Shown one piece after another: positions 1 through 11,598 of a stretch of 64,000 nt of DNA. The notes under the pieces were generated by a model that was not told where the DNA came from, did not search any database, and worked only from the letters and a program-made list of their open reading frames with translations. The first letter of the stretch is position 1. Every line of letters begins with the position of its first letter. Source of the DNA: Sindora glabra (taxonomy: Eukaryota; Streptophyta; Magnoliopsida; Fabales; Fabaceae); contig CM035232.1 of the NCBI GenBank assembly GCA_020226215.1, forward strand, positions 58,413,220-58,477,219, read 5' to 3'. The position numbers were made by a program, and so were the translations under genes.

Positions 1-680
1 AATATCCAATTAATTGTACTTATTTTCGTGCATATATATATTATTATTAAGAATAATAAATTCACATAATATATATATTATGTAATATTATTTGATATTA
101 ATGTAATATCAAATAATTACGTTATCAGATATTAGATAAATATATTATGAGATAATATTATTTTGATATTTAATAACTATATGCAATTATCTAATATTAA
201 GATAATAATATTATCTAATGTTAGATAATTAATAGATAAGTCCTACCTCTCTTCATTATCTCTACGATAAGGATAAAATGAGTTGTTAAGTGTGATTAGG
301 ATTTTTGAAGCATTATCCTAGTAGGACTAGGATTGTGGCTTACCTAAGTTCTATAAAAGGGGCTTGAGGGCAGCACATTATAGATACGCTCATAAGTCTC
401 TTAAAACCCTAAATCACTTAGAAAACATCGAATCCTAATTCCTAGAGAAAGAAACGCATCCTAGCAAATTTGTGCAGGGCGAGAGGTCATTGTTCACTCC
501 GTATGGATACCGTAGAGACGCTGTACCTTTCGGTCAGCGTTTGATTCATCCATTCTCAAGTTTTGATCAGTAGAAACACGAGTGCCCAATAGGTAAAACC
601 CTAATCATTGATTTATGCTTTTTGCATAGATCCTAGGTATTTTGAAATTCTGTTGTATGTAATAATTCGAATTCCTAACA
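1..680 (+). mobile_element. Partial Copia LTR, truncated by the window edge
   Basis: This stretch matches the reverse complement of the LTRs at 2341-4006 and 9931-11593: the same AT-rich block, a TATA-like CTATAAAAGGGG near 353, the motif AAACACGAGTGCCCAATAGG, and the terminal ATTCCTAACA. It therefore reads in the plus direction, opposite to the full Copia element nearby. It is more diverged than the two LTRs of that element are from each other and has small deletions. No methionine-tRNA primer site follows position 680, so it is either the 3' LTR of an element lying to the left or a solo LTR. The left end is outside the window, so no target duplication can be tested. Confidence 0.85.
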
Positions 681-941
681 ATATATTCATAAAATTATAT
701 TTAAAATACAAATTTGAACTAACTCACATATTGTCCCTGAGGGATCAAATGCGTCCACTCCCCTGACCTATAAGTGTGTTAGTCCCTAAAATTCTTGGGA
801 ACTGACTGCAGCTCACCAGTATCTCTATTCCTCTATTCATTTTTTTGTAAGGGAAAAAAAGGATGAAAATAAATAAATAATGAGCAAAAAGCTATCTTGC
901 AAAATGTACATTTAAAAAAATAAACAAAACAATTAATTTAC

Positions 942-1865
942 CTTATCAAATCGATGTGCAACAATAGACTTTGAACCATGTCGATCATTCACGACTTTTT
1001 GCGCTTTATTATTTGCATTCCTGCTAGACAACTTCTGCAAATTAAAAAAAATAGTGTTAAGTTTTTTTTGTTTATAATTAAGATATGTGAAAATAACCTA
1101 ATCCCATTAAATGTCATACTTACCCTATAAGCGTCACATCTCTACCATGTCTCGGGTGCAACAGATCAGGGCACACAGCGTCTAGCATGATCCAAATCAT
1201 AATCCTGGTCTTGATCGCCCCCATGCTCCAAGAAGTACTTGTTCAACCTGTACTTCCAATCCTTGTAGAGGTATGCAACAGATTGCATTAAACCAGAAAT
1301 CACTCTATCCTGGTCACCCTTCAAGATGCCCTAAAACTCGAAGTGGGACTGCAATAAAAGACGTTTAACAAATTTGTGAGTTTTATATTTAGGAATTTTA
1401 ATCTTAGAAGGATTAATTCAGCAAATGGAGAAGATGGATACTTACGCAAACCTCCTACATAACTCTATCTCGGATCTCCTAAAGTACAGCTCGCCATGAC
1501 TTATAATAAAGCGGGAGTAAGCTCGGATCATACTGCCAATGTTATAAGGGAGATGACTAGCATTCTTCCCAAACTGCATGCCATGTACTAGTCGTATCGA
1601 AATGTACATGCACCAGTTTCCCCCCACCCTGGCCTATCTTCTCATGCAGCTTGAGGGACCTATTTGGACCCTTCTTTCTCACAGTTGCCACTTCAATAGA
1701 TAAAGAAAAACATTAATACCATTAATAGGAGATTTAATCAATCTCAAGTATGTACAACTAAGAACAAATACCTGAGCCCTTGCATTGTGATGGAATATGG
1801 GTGGGACGTTGCGATGGATCACCTCTAGCATTACCTCCATGGTGTTGTGCCTTAACATCTGCCAT
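942..1865 (-). pseudogene. CACTA second gene (Transposase_24 / TNP1-like), multi-exon relic
   Basis: The ATG at 1865 opens an exon (1772-1865) with the peptide MADVKAQHHGG, followed by exons at about 1446-1690, 1124-1348 and 942-1034. All have plausible GT-AG borders and introns of 81-97 bp. The peptides fit the plant En/Spm-associated Transposase_24 family: KKGPNRSLKLHEK in exon 2, YLYKDWKYRLNKYF in exon 3, and KLSSRNANNKAQ followed by HGSKSIVAHRF in exon 4. Stops and one frameshift near 1590 make it a pseudogene. A further 3' exon below 940 is likely but I could not read it. In autonomous CACTA elements this gene product assists the transposase at the subterminal repeats. Confidence 0.7.
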
Positions 1866-2018
1866 AACTTAAATAATACACATTATACAAGTAGTTAATG
1901 GAGAATCCATAGTAAAATGAAGCAAATTATAGGGTATAACTTTTTGCAACCATATAGATTATTTAAACCATCATGCTTACACAATTACGAATTGTAGTTG
2001 GAATATCTTATTTTATCC

Positions 2019-2340
2019 CTAGTCTGAATTAGTATCAGTGAACCTAACAGACTCATTGTCATCAATTTCTCCTTCATTATCTGATTATAAAGGCCCCTCT
2101 TCCGTATAATCATCAATCATTTTTTCAGAGAAACTATCGTCATAATCGATGAAGGCATCTTCTCCATGATCATCAGATCCAATATTCCTGGAAGGTAGAA
2201 TGACTGAAGGTCCATTTCGTTGATTACTTAGATTTACTAGATGGAAATCTCCAAGATCAATTGTTAGGTTGAAATTAGATGAGTTACTATCCTACAAAAA
2301 TAACAAGTCTTATGCATTATCTTCATTACTGGGTAGATCC
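2019..2340 (-). pseudogene. 3' end of CACTA TNP2-type transposase gene
   Basis: This is the C-terminal part of the transposase gene whose 5' part lies at 11594-14874. In the frame that crosses the insertion point it reads WDLPSNEDN and, further on, an acidic tail (DDHGEDAFIDYDDSF, then EGEIDDNESVRFTDTNSD) ending at a TAG stop at 2019-2021. Acidic tails downstream of the DUF4216 region are common in plant CACTA transposases. The second CACTA gene begins about 150 bp further on, at 1865. At least two internal stops are present. Confidence 0.65.
2336..2340. repeat. Target-site duplication GATCC, left copy
   Basis: The five bases GATCC abut the left end of the Copia element and are repeated at 11594-11598 on its right side, as expected for Copia integration. 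Confidence 0.85.
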
Positions 2341-4006
2341 TATTAGGAATTCGGATTATCATATGCAGTGGAAATTCAAAAATTTAATCCAAATTCTACC
2401 TAAGATCCATGCAAAAGACATAAATCAATGATTAGAGTTTTACCTATTGGGCACTCGTGTTTCTACTGATCAAAACTTGAGAGCGGATGAATCAAATGCC
2501 GGCCGGAAGGTACAGCGTCTCTATGGTATCTACACGAAGTGAATAACGACCTTTCACCCTCCACAAATCTGCTAGGATGCGTTTCTCTCTCTAAGAATTA
2601 GGATTTGATGTTTTCTGATTGATTTAGGGTTTGTATGGAAGCTTTGAGCGTGTTATTTTTGAAGTGCTACCCTCAAGTCCCTTTTTATAGAACTTAGGCA
2701 AGCTATAATCCTAGTCCTACTAGGATAATGTTTTCAAAATCCTAATCACACTTAACAACTCATCTTATCCTTATCCTAGAGATAATGGGGAGAGATAGGA
2801 CTTATCTATTAATTATCTAATATTAGATAATAATATTATCTCATAATATAAATATCTTAATTATTAGATAATTGCATATAGTTATCAAATATTAAAATAA
2901 TATTATCTCATAATATATTTATCTAATATCTGATAATGTAATTATTTGATATTACTTTAATATCAAATAATATCACATAATATATATATATATATAAAAT
3001 GCGAATTTATTATTCTTAAAAATATATATATGCACGAAAATAAGTCTAATTAATTAGATATTAATATAATTAAAGTTCAATTAATTATTGTCTTATTCCT
3101 ACTCCTTTGTGTGACCCTATAGGTTTTTACTACGTTGACAATGACTCATTATTGAGCCATAGATAGTAAGCGGTATCTAACAATACATCACTGCCACTCA
3201 AGTAGTAAGAATGTCTGTGATTCAACATCCACCTAATACATGATCAACGTTTTGCATCATAACCCTTTTGTAATAATATCCAAATTGAACTGGAGGCATG
3301 GAATGTGTCATCCTCGTCAATGTTCAATTTATATTTCTTGATACTGAGTAGACTTAAAATAAATGATTAATATCACATATTAATTCAATTGAGCATGGCC
3401 ATGCATTTCTAAGTCTCACTCAATCAAGGGGCCCAAGGATATTTCTCTTGTATACAAGAGTAACAAAATTCCATCTACATCACTTACTTCCCTCTGCACG
3501 ATTTATGACACGCCCAATCAATGCCCTACTTATCATCTTGATTAAAGGTGATATAGGACAATATTAAAGTGAGTAATTCCTCATGTAGGGAACCGTAGTG
3601 ACTTCAGGTCAAAGGTTTATGTGTATTTGTGATCATATGAGAATAACTTATGACACGTCTATCCATGCAATATTCTCATAGTGGGTCAGTCCAGTACATT
3701 GTTTACTAGCAATATACTCATGTATTGACTTAATATCACATATCTATGATTCTTAATCATCAGTCACTATACATGCTAGTCTCGATGTATTATTACTATC
3801 CTTTTTCGTAATAATACTTGACTAGGGGCATTTTAGGAATAACGAAGCTATTCCAAGGATAATTATTATATTAAGTTATAAATTGTGCATAATAATAATA
3901 AAATTATAAAAATAAAATATAATAATTAAATTGCCTAAAATAAAATATAATACATTGTGTATAACTTCAATCATCTATATGATTGGTTCTAGGACACACA
4001 CCAACA
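2341..4006 (-). repeat. Copia 3' LTR
   Basis: This copy is nearly identical to 9931-11593. In the element's sense it starts TGTTGGTGTGTGTCC next to the polypurine tract and ends CCGAATTCCTAATA-like (CCAAATTCCTAATA region). It holds a TATA-like CTATAAAAAGGG near 2680-2690 and an AT-rich block (2790-3000) made of repeated TTATCTAATATTAGATAA-type palindromes. The first three bases after TG differ from the 5' LTR. Confidence 0.92.
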
Positions 4007-4017
4007 ATCTCCCACTT
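4007..4017 (-). other. Copia polypurine tract
   Basis: On the minus strand AAGTGGGAGAT lies directly before the 3' LTR, in the position and composition of a plus-strand primer. Confidence 0.8.
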
Positions 4018-4020
4018 GGA

Positions 4021-7000
4021 CTAGAGCCAATCACTCATGTATCTAATACCAAGTGACATAGTATGACCATCATGCTTTTTCTGCGCTAAAGGCTTTGTTA
4101 GTGGGTCGGCGATATTATCATTAGTTGGTACTTTGCATATCTTCACATCTCCTCTATTGATGATTTCTCGAATGAGATGGAAGCGCCTAAGTATATGTTT
4201 GGATCGCTGGTGAGATCTAGGTTCCTTGGCTTGTGCAATGGCTCCATTGTTGTCACAATAGAGATCCACTGGGTTTGCAATGTTAGGAACAACACCAAGT
4301 TCAGTAATGAACTTTTTGATCCAAACAGCCTCTTTTGACGCATCAGATATAGCAATATACTCAGCCTCTGTAGTAGAGTCGGCCACTGTTTCCTGCTTTG
4401 AACTCTTCCAGCACACAGCACCACCATTTAGGCTAAATACATAACCTGACTGCGATCTAAAGTCATCCTTGTCGAATTGGAAACTGGCATTAGTGTAACC
4501 TTTTACAATAAGTTCTTCCTCTCCTCCATATATTAAGAATGAATCCTTAGTCCTTCTTAAGTACTTAAGGATATTCTTAACGGCAGTCCAGTGAGGTTCA
4601 CCTGGATTTGACTGGTACCTGCTGTCATGCTTAAAGCATACGAGATATCAGGACGAGTACATATCATGGCATACATGATAGATCCAATTGCTGATGCATA
4701 TGATATCTTATTCATGCGGTCCTTCTCATCTTCTATTGAAGGGCACTGAGCTTTGGATAAATTTATGCCATGCGATATAGGCAAAAATCCTCTTTTAGAT
4801 TCTTGCATGTTAAACCATTTTAACACTTTATCTATGTATGTACTCTGACTTAGGCCAAGCAATTTTCTTGATCTATCTCTATAGATCTTAATACCTAGTA
4901 TATAGGCAGCTTCACCTAAGTCTTTCATCAAGAAACAATTCCCTAACCAAGTCTTTACTATTTACAGTGTAGGGATATCATTTCCGATGAGTAGTATGTC
5001 ATCCACATACAATATAATAAAAATAATTGTGCTCCCACTAACCCTTTTGTAAATACAAGATTCATCTTCATTTTTGATGAAACCAAATTCTTTGATTGCC
5101 TCATCAAAACAAAGATTCCAACTCCGTGAAGCTTGCTTTAATCCATAAATGGATCGTTGTAGCTTACATACCTTTCCAGCATTTTCAGGAATGACAAAAC
5201 CCTCGGGTTGTGTCATGTACACATCCTCGAGGAGCTTTCCATTAAGAAAAGCAATTTTGACATCCATCTGCTAAATTTCGTAATCATAAAAAGCTGCAAT
5301 AGCAAGCAAAATCCGAATGGATTTAAGCATAGCAATTGGGGAATAGGTCTCATTATAGTCTATACCATGAACTTGCCTATAACCTTTTGCAACTAATCGT
5401 CCCTTAAAGGTTTGCACATTACCATCTATGTCGATTTTCTTCTTGAAAACCCATTTGCACCTAATGGGGTTTACCCCTTCAGGTGGATCAACCAAAGTCC
5501 ATACTTAGTTTGTATACATGGAATCCATCTCAGATTTCATGGCCTCAAGCCACTTTTCAGAGTCTGGCCCTTTTATAGCTTCTTGGTAAGTTGTAGGCTC
5601 ATCTTGATCCATGAGTAAAACATCGCCATTTTGAGTTACAAGAAATCCATATCTCTCGGGCTCATGGCGTATCCTACCAGACTTACGTAGGCCTTGTGTT
5701 ACTTGAGCTAGTCCCTGACCCATAACATCTTGTGATCTTTTTTCAGGCTCTATTATGGGTTCAGTGTTACTTTGTGAGTCTCACACTTCTTCGATTTCTA
5801 CTTTTCTCCCATAGTTTTTCTTAGAGATAAATTCTCTTTCTAGAAAAATACCAATTCGTGCGACAAACACTTTGCCTTCACTAGGATTATAGAAATAGTA
5901 TCCCTTAGTTTCCTTAGGATACCCTACAAAGTAGCACTTGTCCGATTTGGGTCCAAGCTTATCAGAAACTTGACATTTTACATAGGCCTCGCAACCCCAA
6001 ATCTTCATAAAAGATAAGCTATGACGTTTCCCAGTCCATATCTCATATGGAGTCTTTTGAACTATTTTAGAGGGAACACGATTGAGCGTAAAAGCAGCTG
6101 TCTCTAGAGAATGCCCCCAAAAGGAAATTGGAAGATTTATATGACTTATCATAGATCGTACCATGTCTAACAAGGTACGATTCCTCCTTTCTGAAACACC
6201 ATTCCATTGTGGCGTTCCAGGTGGAGTGAGTTGTGATACTATACCACACTCTTTTAGATAGCCATCAAATTCTTAGCTTAAATATTCTCCACCTCGATTT
6301 GATTGAAGTGTTTTAATACTTTTACCAAGTTAGTTTTGCACTTCATTCTTGAATTCCTTGAACTTTTCAAAGGATTCTTATTTGTGTTTCAAAAGATACA
6401 CATATCCATATCTACTGAAATCATCAGTAAATGTAATGAAGTATTGGAAACCTCCTCTAGCAGGTGAACTAATAGGCCCACATACATCAGTATGTATGAG
6501 ACTTAATAGATCATTAGCCCTTTCACTGTGTCCAGTGAATGGTGTTTTAGTCATTTTTCCTAGCAAACAAGATTCGCATATTTCATATGATTCAAAATCA
6601 AATGAATCCCAGAATCCATCCGTATAAAGCTTGGATATGCGCTTCTCATTTATATGGCCCAAACAACAATGCCAAAGATAGGTTGGATTTAAATCATTTG
6701 ATTTAAATTGCTTAGTGTTTATGTTATAGACAAGCATTTCAAGATCAAGAATATAGAGCCCATTGAACATTTGTGTACTACAGTAAAACATTTCATTTAA
6801 ATAAACTGAACAACTTTTGTCCTTTATTATAAATAAAAAACCTTTCTTGTCCAAACAAGAAATAGAAATAATATTCCTGCTGATAGCAGGCACAAAATAA
6901 CAATCCTTTAATTTTATTACTAAACTAGAAGGTAAAGATAGATAATATGTCCCTACAGCTAGCGCAGCAACTCTTGCTCCATTGCCAACTCGTAGGTCCA

Positions 7001-7979
7001 CTTCGCCTTTAGCTAGAGTCCTACTCCTTTGTAGTTCTTGCACATTTGTACAAATGTGAGAACCGCATCCAGTATCTAATATCCAAGATGTAGAAGTTGA
7101 AACATTAATTTCTATAACATAGATACCTGAAGCAGAAGTCTCACTTCCCTTCTTCTTTTTCAGATCTTCCAGATAGACCTTGCAGTTTCTTTTCCAATGT
7201 CCAGTTTGACCGCAATGGAAGCATGTCCCTTCCTTAGCCACACCCCCTTTTGGTTTCAGTGCAAAGGATTTAGACTTGGGCTTGCCTTTGGATTTGGAAT
7301 CCTTCTTGTTTTTGCCCTTGCCTTTTCCTTTGCCTTTGCCCTTTTGAACCATCATTATGGTATTAGGCTTAGTCTTTTGCAAATTTTGTTCAGCAGTTCT
7401 TAACATGCTTAACAATTCTGACTGTGGTTTGTCAATTTCATTCATGTTGTAATTCATGATAAATTGACCATAACTCTGTGGCAACGATTGCAGAATTAAG
7501 TCAGTGGCCAACTCTTGACCTAGTGGAGCACCCAATCTCTCAAGGTTCTCAACATATCCAATCATTTTGAGTACATGAGGCCCAACAGGGTTTCCTTCTG
7601 CCAGTTTGCACTGAAACAAGGCTTTTGTCACCTCAAACCTCTCATGCCGAGCTTGGCCTTCATAAAGCTTCTTAAGATGCTCAAGCATGTCATAAGCTTC
7701 CATGTTCTCATGTTGCTTCTGAAGCTCAGAGTCCATGGTAGCCAGCATGAGACAACCGACATCTAATGCGTCATCATGATGCTTCTTATAAGCATCCTTT
7801 TGAGCTCGAGGGGCAGTAGCTTCAGGTTCTTGAGGAACAGGTTTCTCTAGGACATACATTTTGTGGTCATGTTTGAGGACTATCCTCAAATTCCTGTACC
7901 AGTCCAGGAAGTTTGTTCCATTCAATTTGTCCTTCTCAAGGACCGATCGCAGTGATAAGTTATTTGATGTATTAGCCAT
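4021..7979 (-). pseudogene. Copia gag-pol polyprotein relic
   Basis: The first 533 codons (7979-6378) are open: Gag, a basic KGKGKGKGK linker (about residues 213-222), a zinc knuckle CFHCGQTGHWKRNC (253-266), a retropepsin with LDTG (301-304), and the start of the integrase (HTDVCG, FTDD). Beyond this the frame continues with stops through the rest of the integrase (SDRGGEY), the reverse transcriptase (YVDD at about 5020, LKQASRSW) and RNase H (STTEAEYIA, YCDNNGA), ending at 4021. Stops near 6375, 6338, 6275, 5778, 5502, 5268 and 4959 and a one-base deletion near 4622 kill it. Most stops are former CAA, CGA or TGG codons. The protein made one virus-like particle and its enzymes for copy-and-paste transposition. 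Confidence 0.95.
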
Positions 7980-9917
7980 TGGTTATCTACGACAGAAATA
8001 TGCAAAGTAAGTATTAAATTTAAAATATTTAATAAAGTCTTTTATTAAATGTACTTCCCACTATTTCATTCGAATTAATAGCCCTTACTATTAATTAGGA
8101 AAGTCATATTGTTTAAGCTTTCTAGTGGGCCAAGATCCATATTTCACCAAGCCTTAAGTTAGCTTTGGCTAATCACTTAAAACTTAGTTATTTAGGTAAG
8201 CAACACTTGCCAATTGTATCATATACAACTCTTGGATAGTTGGGTGAACAACACTTGTTCTAGTCCATCTTATAAACTAAAGCCCAACTCTATGCCTCTA
8301 GGTCTCAATCCTATTAAGATATCCTAGTTAAGTCGGACCCAATATTTAACATTCGGATATCACTATTATCCAGTGACATCTCACCAAGATAAACGAGGTA
8401 CCTTGCTTTGGCAAACCTACCTTATGTCGATCGAGGCCTTGATGAGTGCCAAACATTGGAAGGCATCATTAATTATTACTAACTTAATATTTTAGATGAG
8501 GGATTTTAACTTAATTATTATTAGATTTCACCATAACTAGCCTATTTATTCATGCAATATATCTAGCATATCTCATATATCATATAAAGTAAATGAATAA
8601 AATAGACTATTGTATATCATATATCATGCAATGAATAGAACTATCACATAGTAAGAACACATTCTTTCACATAATAAATGCATGCTCATCAATATCATCA
8701 CGTAATAAAGAAATCAAAATGTCACATAGTATGGGCCTAAAATTCTATTTTCTAATGACATTCCTAACTAACTCCTTAGCTTCTTCTTGTCCCATATCTC
8801 CTTAGCTTCTCCTTGTTCCAAGCCAAGAATACTCCATTGCAATTACAATTTTACAACAGAAACCCCAAGTTACATTCAGGGGGAATTGAGATGAGAAGAG
8901 AATATACATTAGAGAAATAGAGGAAGACACGACACGCAGGTCGTATTTTAAAATCCATCCATTAAAAACTCCAAGGGCCATACTATGCAACACATTCATG
9001 CATCATATGTAATAATTGCTAAGAAATATATGTAACCAAGATAAGCAGGATGATTGACATATATATTTGATAACATTATCATAATAAAAAATCATGTTCT
9101 AAAACAACACCTTAAGAACAAAAATAATTTTTGAACGCTATGTAGAGTTAGCACAGTGGTCCCGCTAGCCGGTTAGCGGGCGGGGGTTATGGGGGCAGAG
9201 CCCTTTGCCTGGGGGTGTGGGGGGCGGAGCCCCCCAAGCTAAAAATTGAATTCATCTAACATTCAAATTTTAATTCATTTTGCCAACAATTAACACACCC
9301 CAAGTCAAATAATTTGACTATATGATTGACATTCAAATCATAGTTTAAAATTAGGATTTACATCCAAACACTTTGAATAATTTTAATCATATCAATACAA
9401 ATCCAGCCGTGTTTAAATTAAAGCATACATATACCTCATAGACCAAATTCAACTTAATGAATTTAAACAAGTCTTTACAGATTTAGAATTAATCACATTA
9501 CTTCTGTGCTTACTAGGTTATATGCTATTAAACGCAGAGAACATCACAAATTCAGAATAGATTCATGGGCTTATCATTTGAAAAACTCAGAATTACGCAT
9601 AAAATAGATTTGAATATGAAGCAGAAAAACGCATGATCATATTCATACAATTAATCTCATTAATTGATAATCAAATTCAAAATTCAGATCATATGTATCA
9701 TATATATATTTGCGAAATCAGAACCATACACGAGTTTGCATATATCTTATATATATCTAGTTTAAACAGAAACTAATTTGATATTAATTTATCACATAAA
9801 CATTCATCAAAACGTGTAACTTCTGATTTAAACCAAAATAGATTTGACATGTATTTATCATATAAATATTCATCAAAGACGATAAAACACATAATCAGAA
9901 CTATGTTTTTGCAAGAA
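7980..9917 (-). other. Copia 5' leader between primer site and gag
   Basis: About 1.9 kb of mainly AT-rich untranslated leader with no recognisable gene. At 9160-9236 it holds a sharply GC-rich island containing GGGGCGGAGCCCC and GGGGGCAGAGCCC, which could form short hairpins. Confidence 0.7.
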
Positions 9918-9929
9918 GCTCTGATACCA
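9918..9929 (-). other. Copia primer-binding site (initiator Met tRNA)
   Basis: The minus strand reads TGGTATCAGAGC one base inside the 5' LTR. This is the classic complement to the 3' end of plant initiator methionine tRNA used by Copia elements. Confidence 0.95.
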
Positions 9930-9930
9930 C

Positions 9931-11593
9931 TGTTAGGAATTCGGATTATCATATGCAGTGGAAATTCAAAAATTTGATCCGAATTCTACCTAAGATCCAT
10001 GCAAAAGACATAAATCAATGATTAGAGTTTTACCTATTGGGCACTCGTGTTTCTACTGATCAAAACTTGAGAGCGGATGAATCAAACGCCGGTTGGAAGG
10101 TACAGCGTCTCTACGGTATTCACACGGAGTGAATAACGACCTCTCACCCTCCATGAATCTACTAGGATGCGTTTCTCTCTCTAAGAATTAGGATTTGATG
10201 TTTTCTGATTGATTTAGGGTTTGTATGGAAGCTTTGAGCGTGTTATTTTTGAAGTGCTACCCTCAAGTCCCTTTTTATAGAACTTAGGCAAGCTATAATC
10301 CTAGTCCTACTAGGATAATATTTTCAAAATCCTAATCACACTTAACAACTCATCTTATCCTTATCCTAGAGATAATGGGGAGAGATAGGACTTATCTATT
10401 AATTATCTAATATTAGATAATAATATTATCTCATAATATAAATATCTTAATTATTAGATAATTGTATATAGTTATCAAATATCAAAATAATATTATCTCA
10501 TAATATATTTATCTAATATCTGATAATGTAATTATTTGATATTACTTTAATATCAAATAATATCATATAATATATATATATAAAACGTGAATTTATTATT
10601 CTTAATAATATATATATGCACGAAAATAAGTCCAATTAATTAGATATTAACATAATTAAAGTCCAATTAATTATTGTCTTATTCCTACTCCTTTTGTGTG
10701 ACCTTATAGGTTCTTACTACATTGACAATGACTCATTATTGAGCCATAGATAGTAAGCGGTATCTAGCAATACATCATTGCCACTCAAGTAGTAAGAATG
10801 TCTGTGATTCAATATCCACCTAATACATGATCAACGTTTTGCATCATAACCCTTTTATAATAATATCCAAATTGAACTGGAGGCATGGAATGTGTCATCC
10901 TCGTCAATGTTCAATTTATATTTCTTGATACTGAGTAAACTTAAAATATATGATTAATATCACATATTAATTCAATTGAGCATGGCCATGCATTTCTAAG
11001 TCTCACTCAATCAAGGGGCCCAAGGATATTTCTCTTGTATACAAGAGTAACAAAATTCCATCTACATCACTTACTTCCCTCTGCACGATTTATGACACAC
11101 CCAATCAATGCCCTACTTGTCATCCTGATTAAAGGTGACATAGGACAATATTAAAGTGAGTAATTCCTCATATAAGGAATCGTAGTGACTTCAAGTCAAA
11201 GGTTTATGTGTATTTGTGATCATATGAGAATAACTTATGACACGTTTATCCATGCAATATTCTCATAGTGGGTCAATCCAGTACATTGTTCACTAGTAAT
11301 ATACTTATGTATTGACTTAATATCACATATCTATGATTCGTAATCATCAGTCACTATACATGCTAGTCTCGATGTATTATTACTATCCTTTTTCGTAATA
11401 ACACTTGACTAGGGGCATTTTAGGAATAGCGAAGCTATTCCAAGGATAATTATTATATTAAGTTATAAATTGCGCATAATAATAATAAAATTATAAAAAT
11501 AAAATATAATAATTAAATTACCTAAAATAAAATATAATACATTGTGTATAACTTCAATCATCTATATGATTGGTTCTAGGACACACACTCTCA
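9931..11593 (-). repeat. Copia 5' LTR
   Basis: In the element's sense it starts TGAGAGTGTGTGTCC at 11593 and ends GAATTCCTAACA at 9931. It supplies promoter and transcript start for the element. It matches 2341-4006 except for scattered, mostly transition, differences and small indels in AT runs. Confidence 0.93.
10270..10280 (-). promoter_or_regulatory. Candidate TATA box of the Copia 5' LTR
   Basis: The minus strand reads CTATAAAAAGGG, a good plant TATA context, and the same box is kept in the 3' LTR and in the fragment at 1-680. Transcription would start roughly 30 bases downstream, marking the U3/R border. Confidence 0.6.
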
Positions 11594-11598
11594 GATCC
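11594..11598. repeat. Target-site duplication GATCC, right copy
   Basis: Matches 2336-2340 on the other side of the Copia element. Confidence 0.85.

Larger units (their letters stand above)
2341..11593 (-). mobile_element. Ty1/Copia LTR retrotransposon, near complete but coding-dead
   Basis: Two long terminal repeats (1666 and 1663 bp) flank a body that holds, in minus-strand order, a primer-binding site, leader, gag-pol relic and polypurine tract. The gene order gag - protease - integrase - reverse transcriptase - RNase H defines Copia. Termini are TG...CA, although the outer base pair of the left LTR is now TA. Flanks are the duplication GATCC. Over roughly the first 790 aligned bases the LTRs differ at about 27 sites by eye, near 3%. 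The element sits inside a CACTA transposase gene. Confidence 0.93.
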
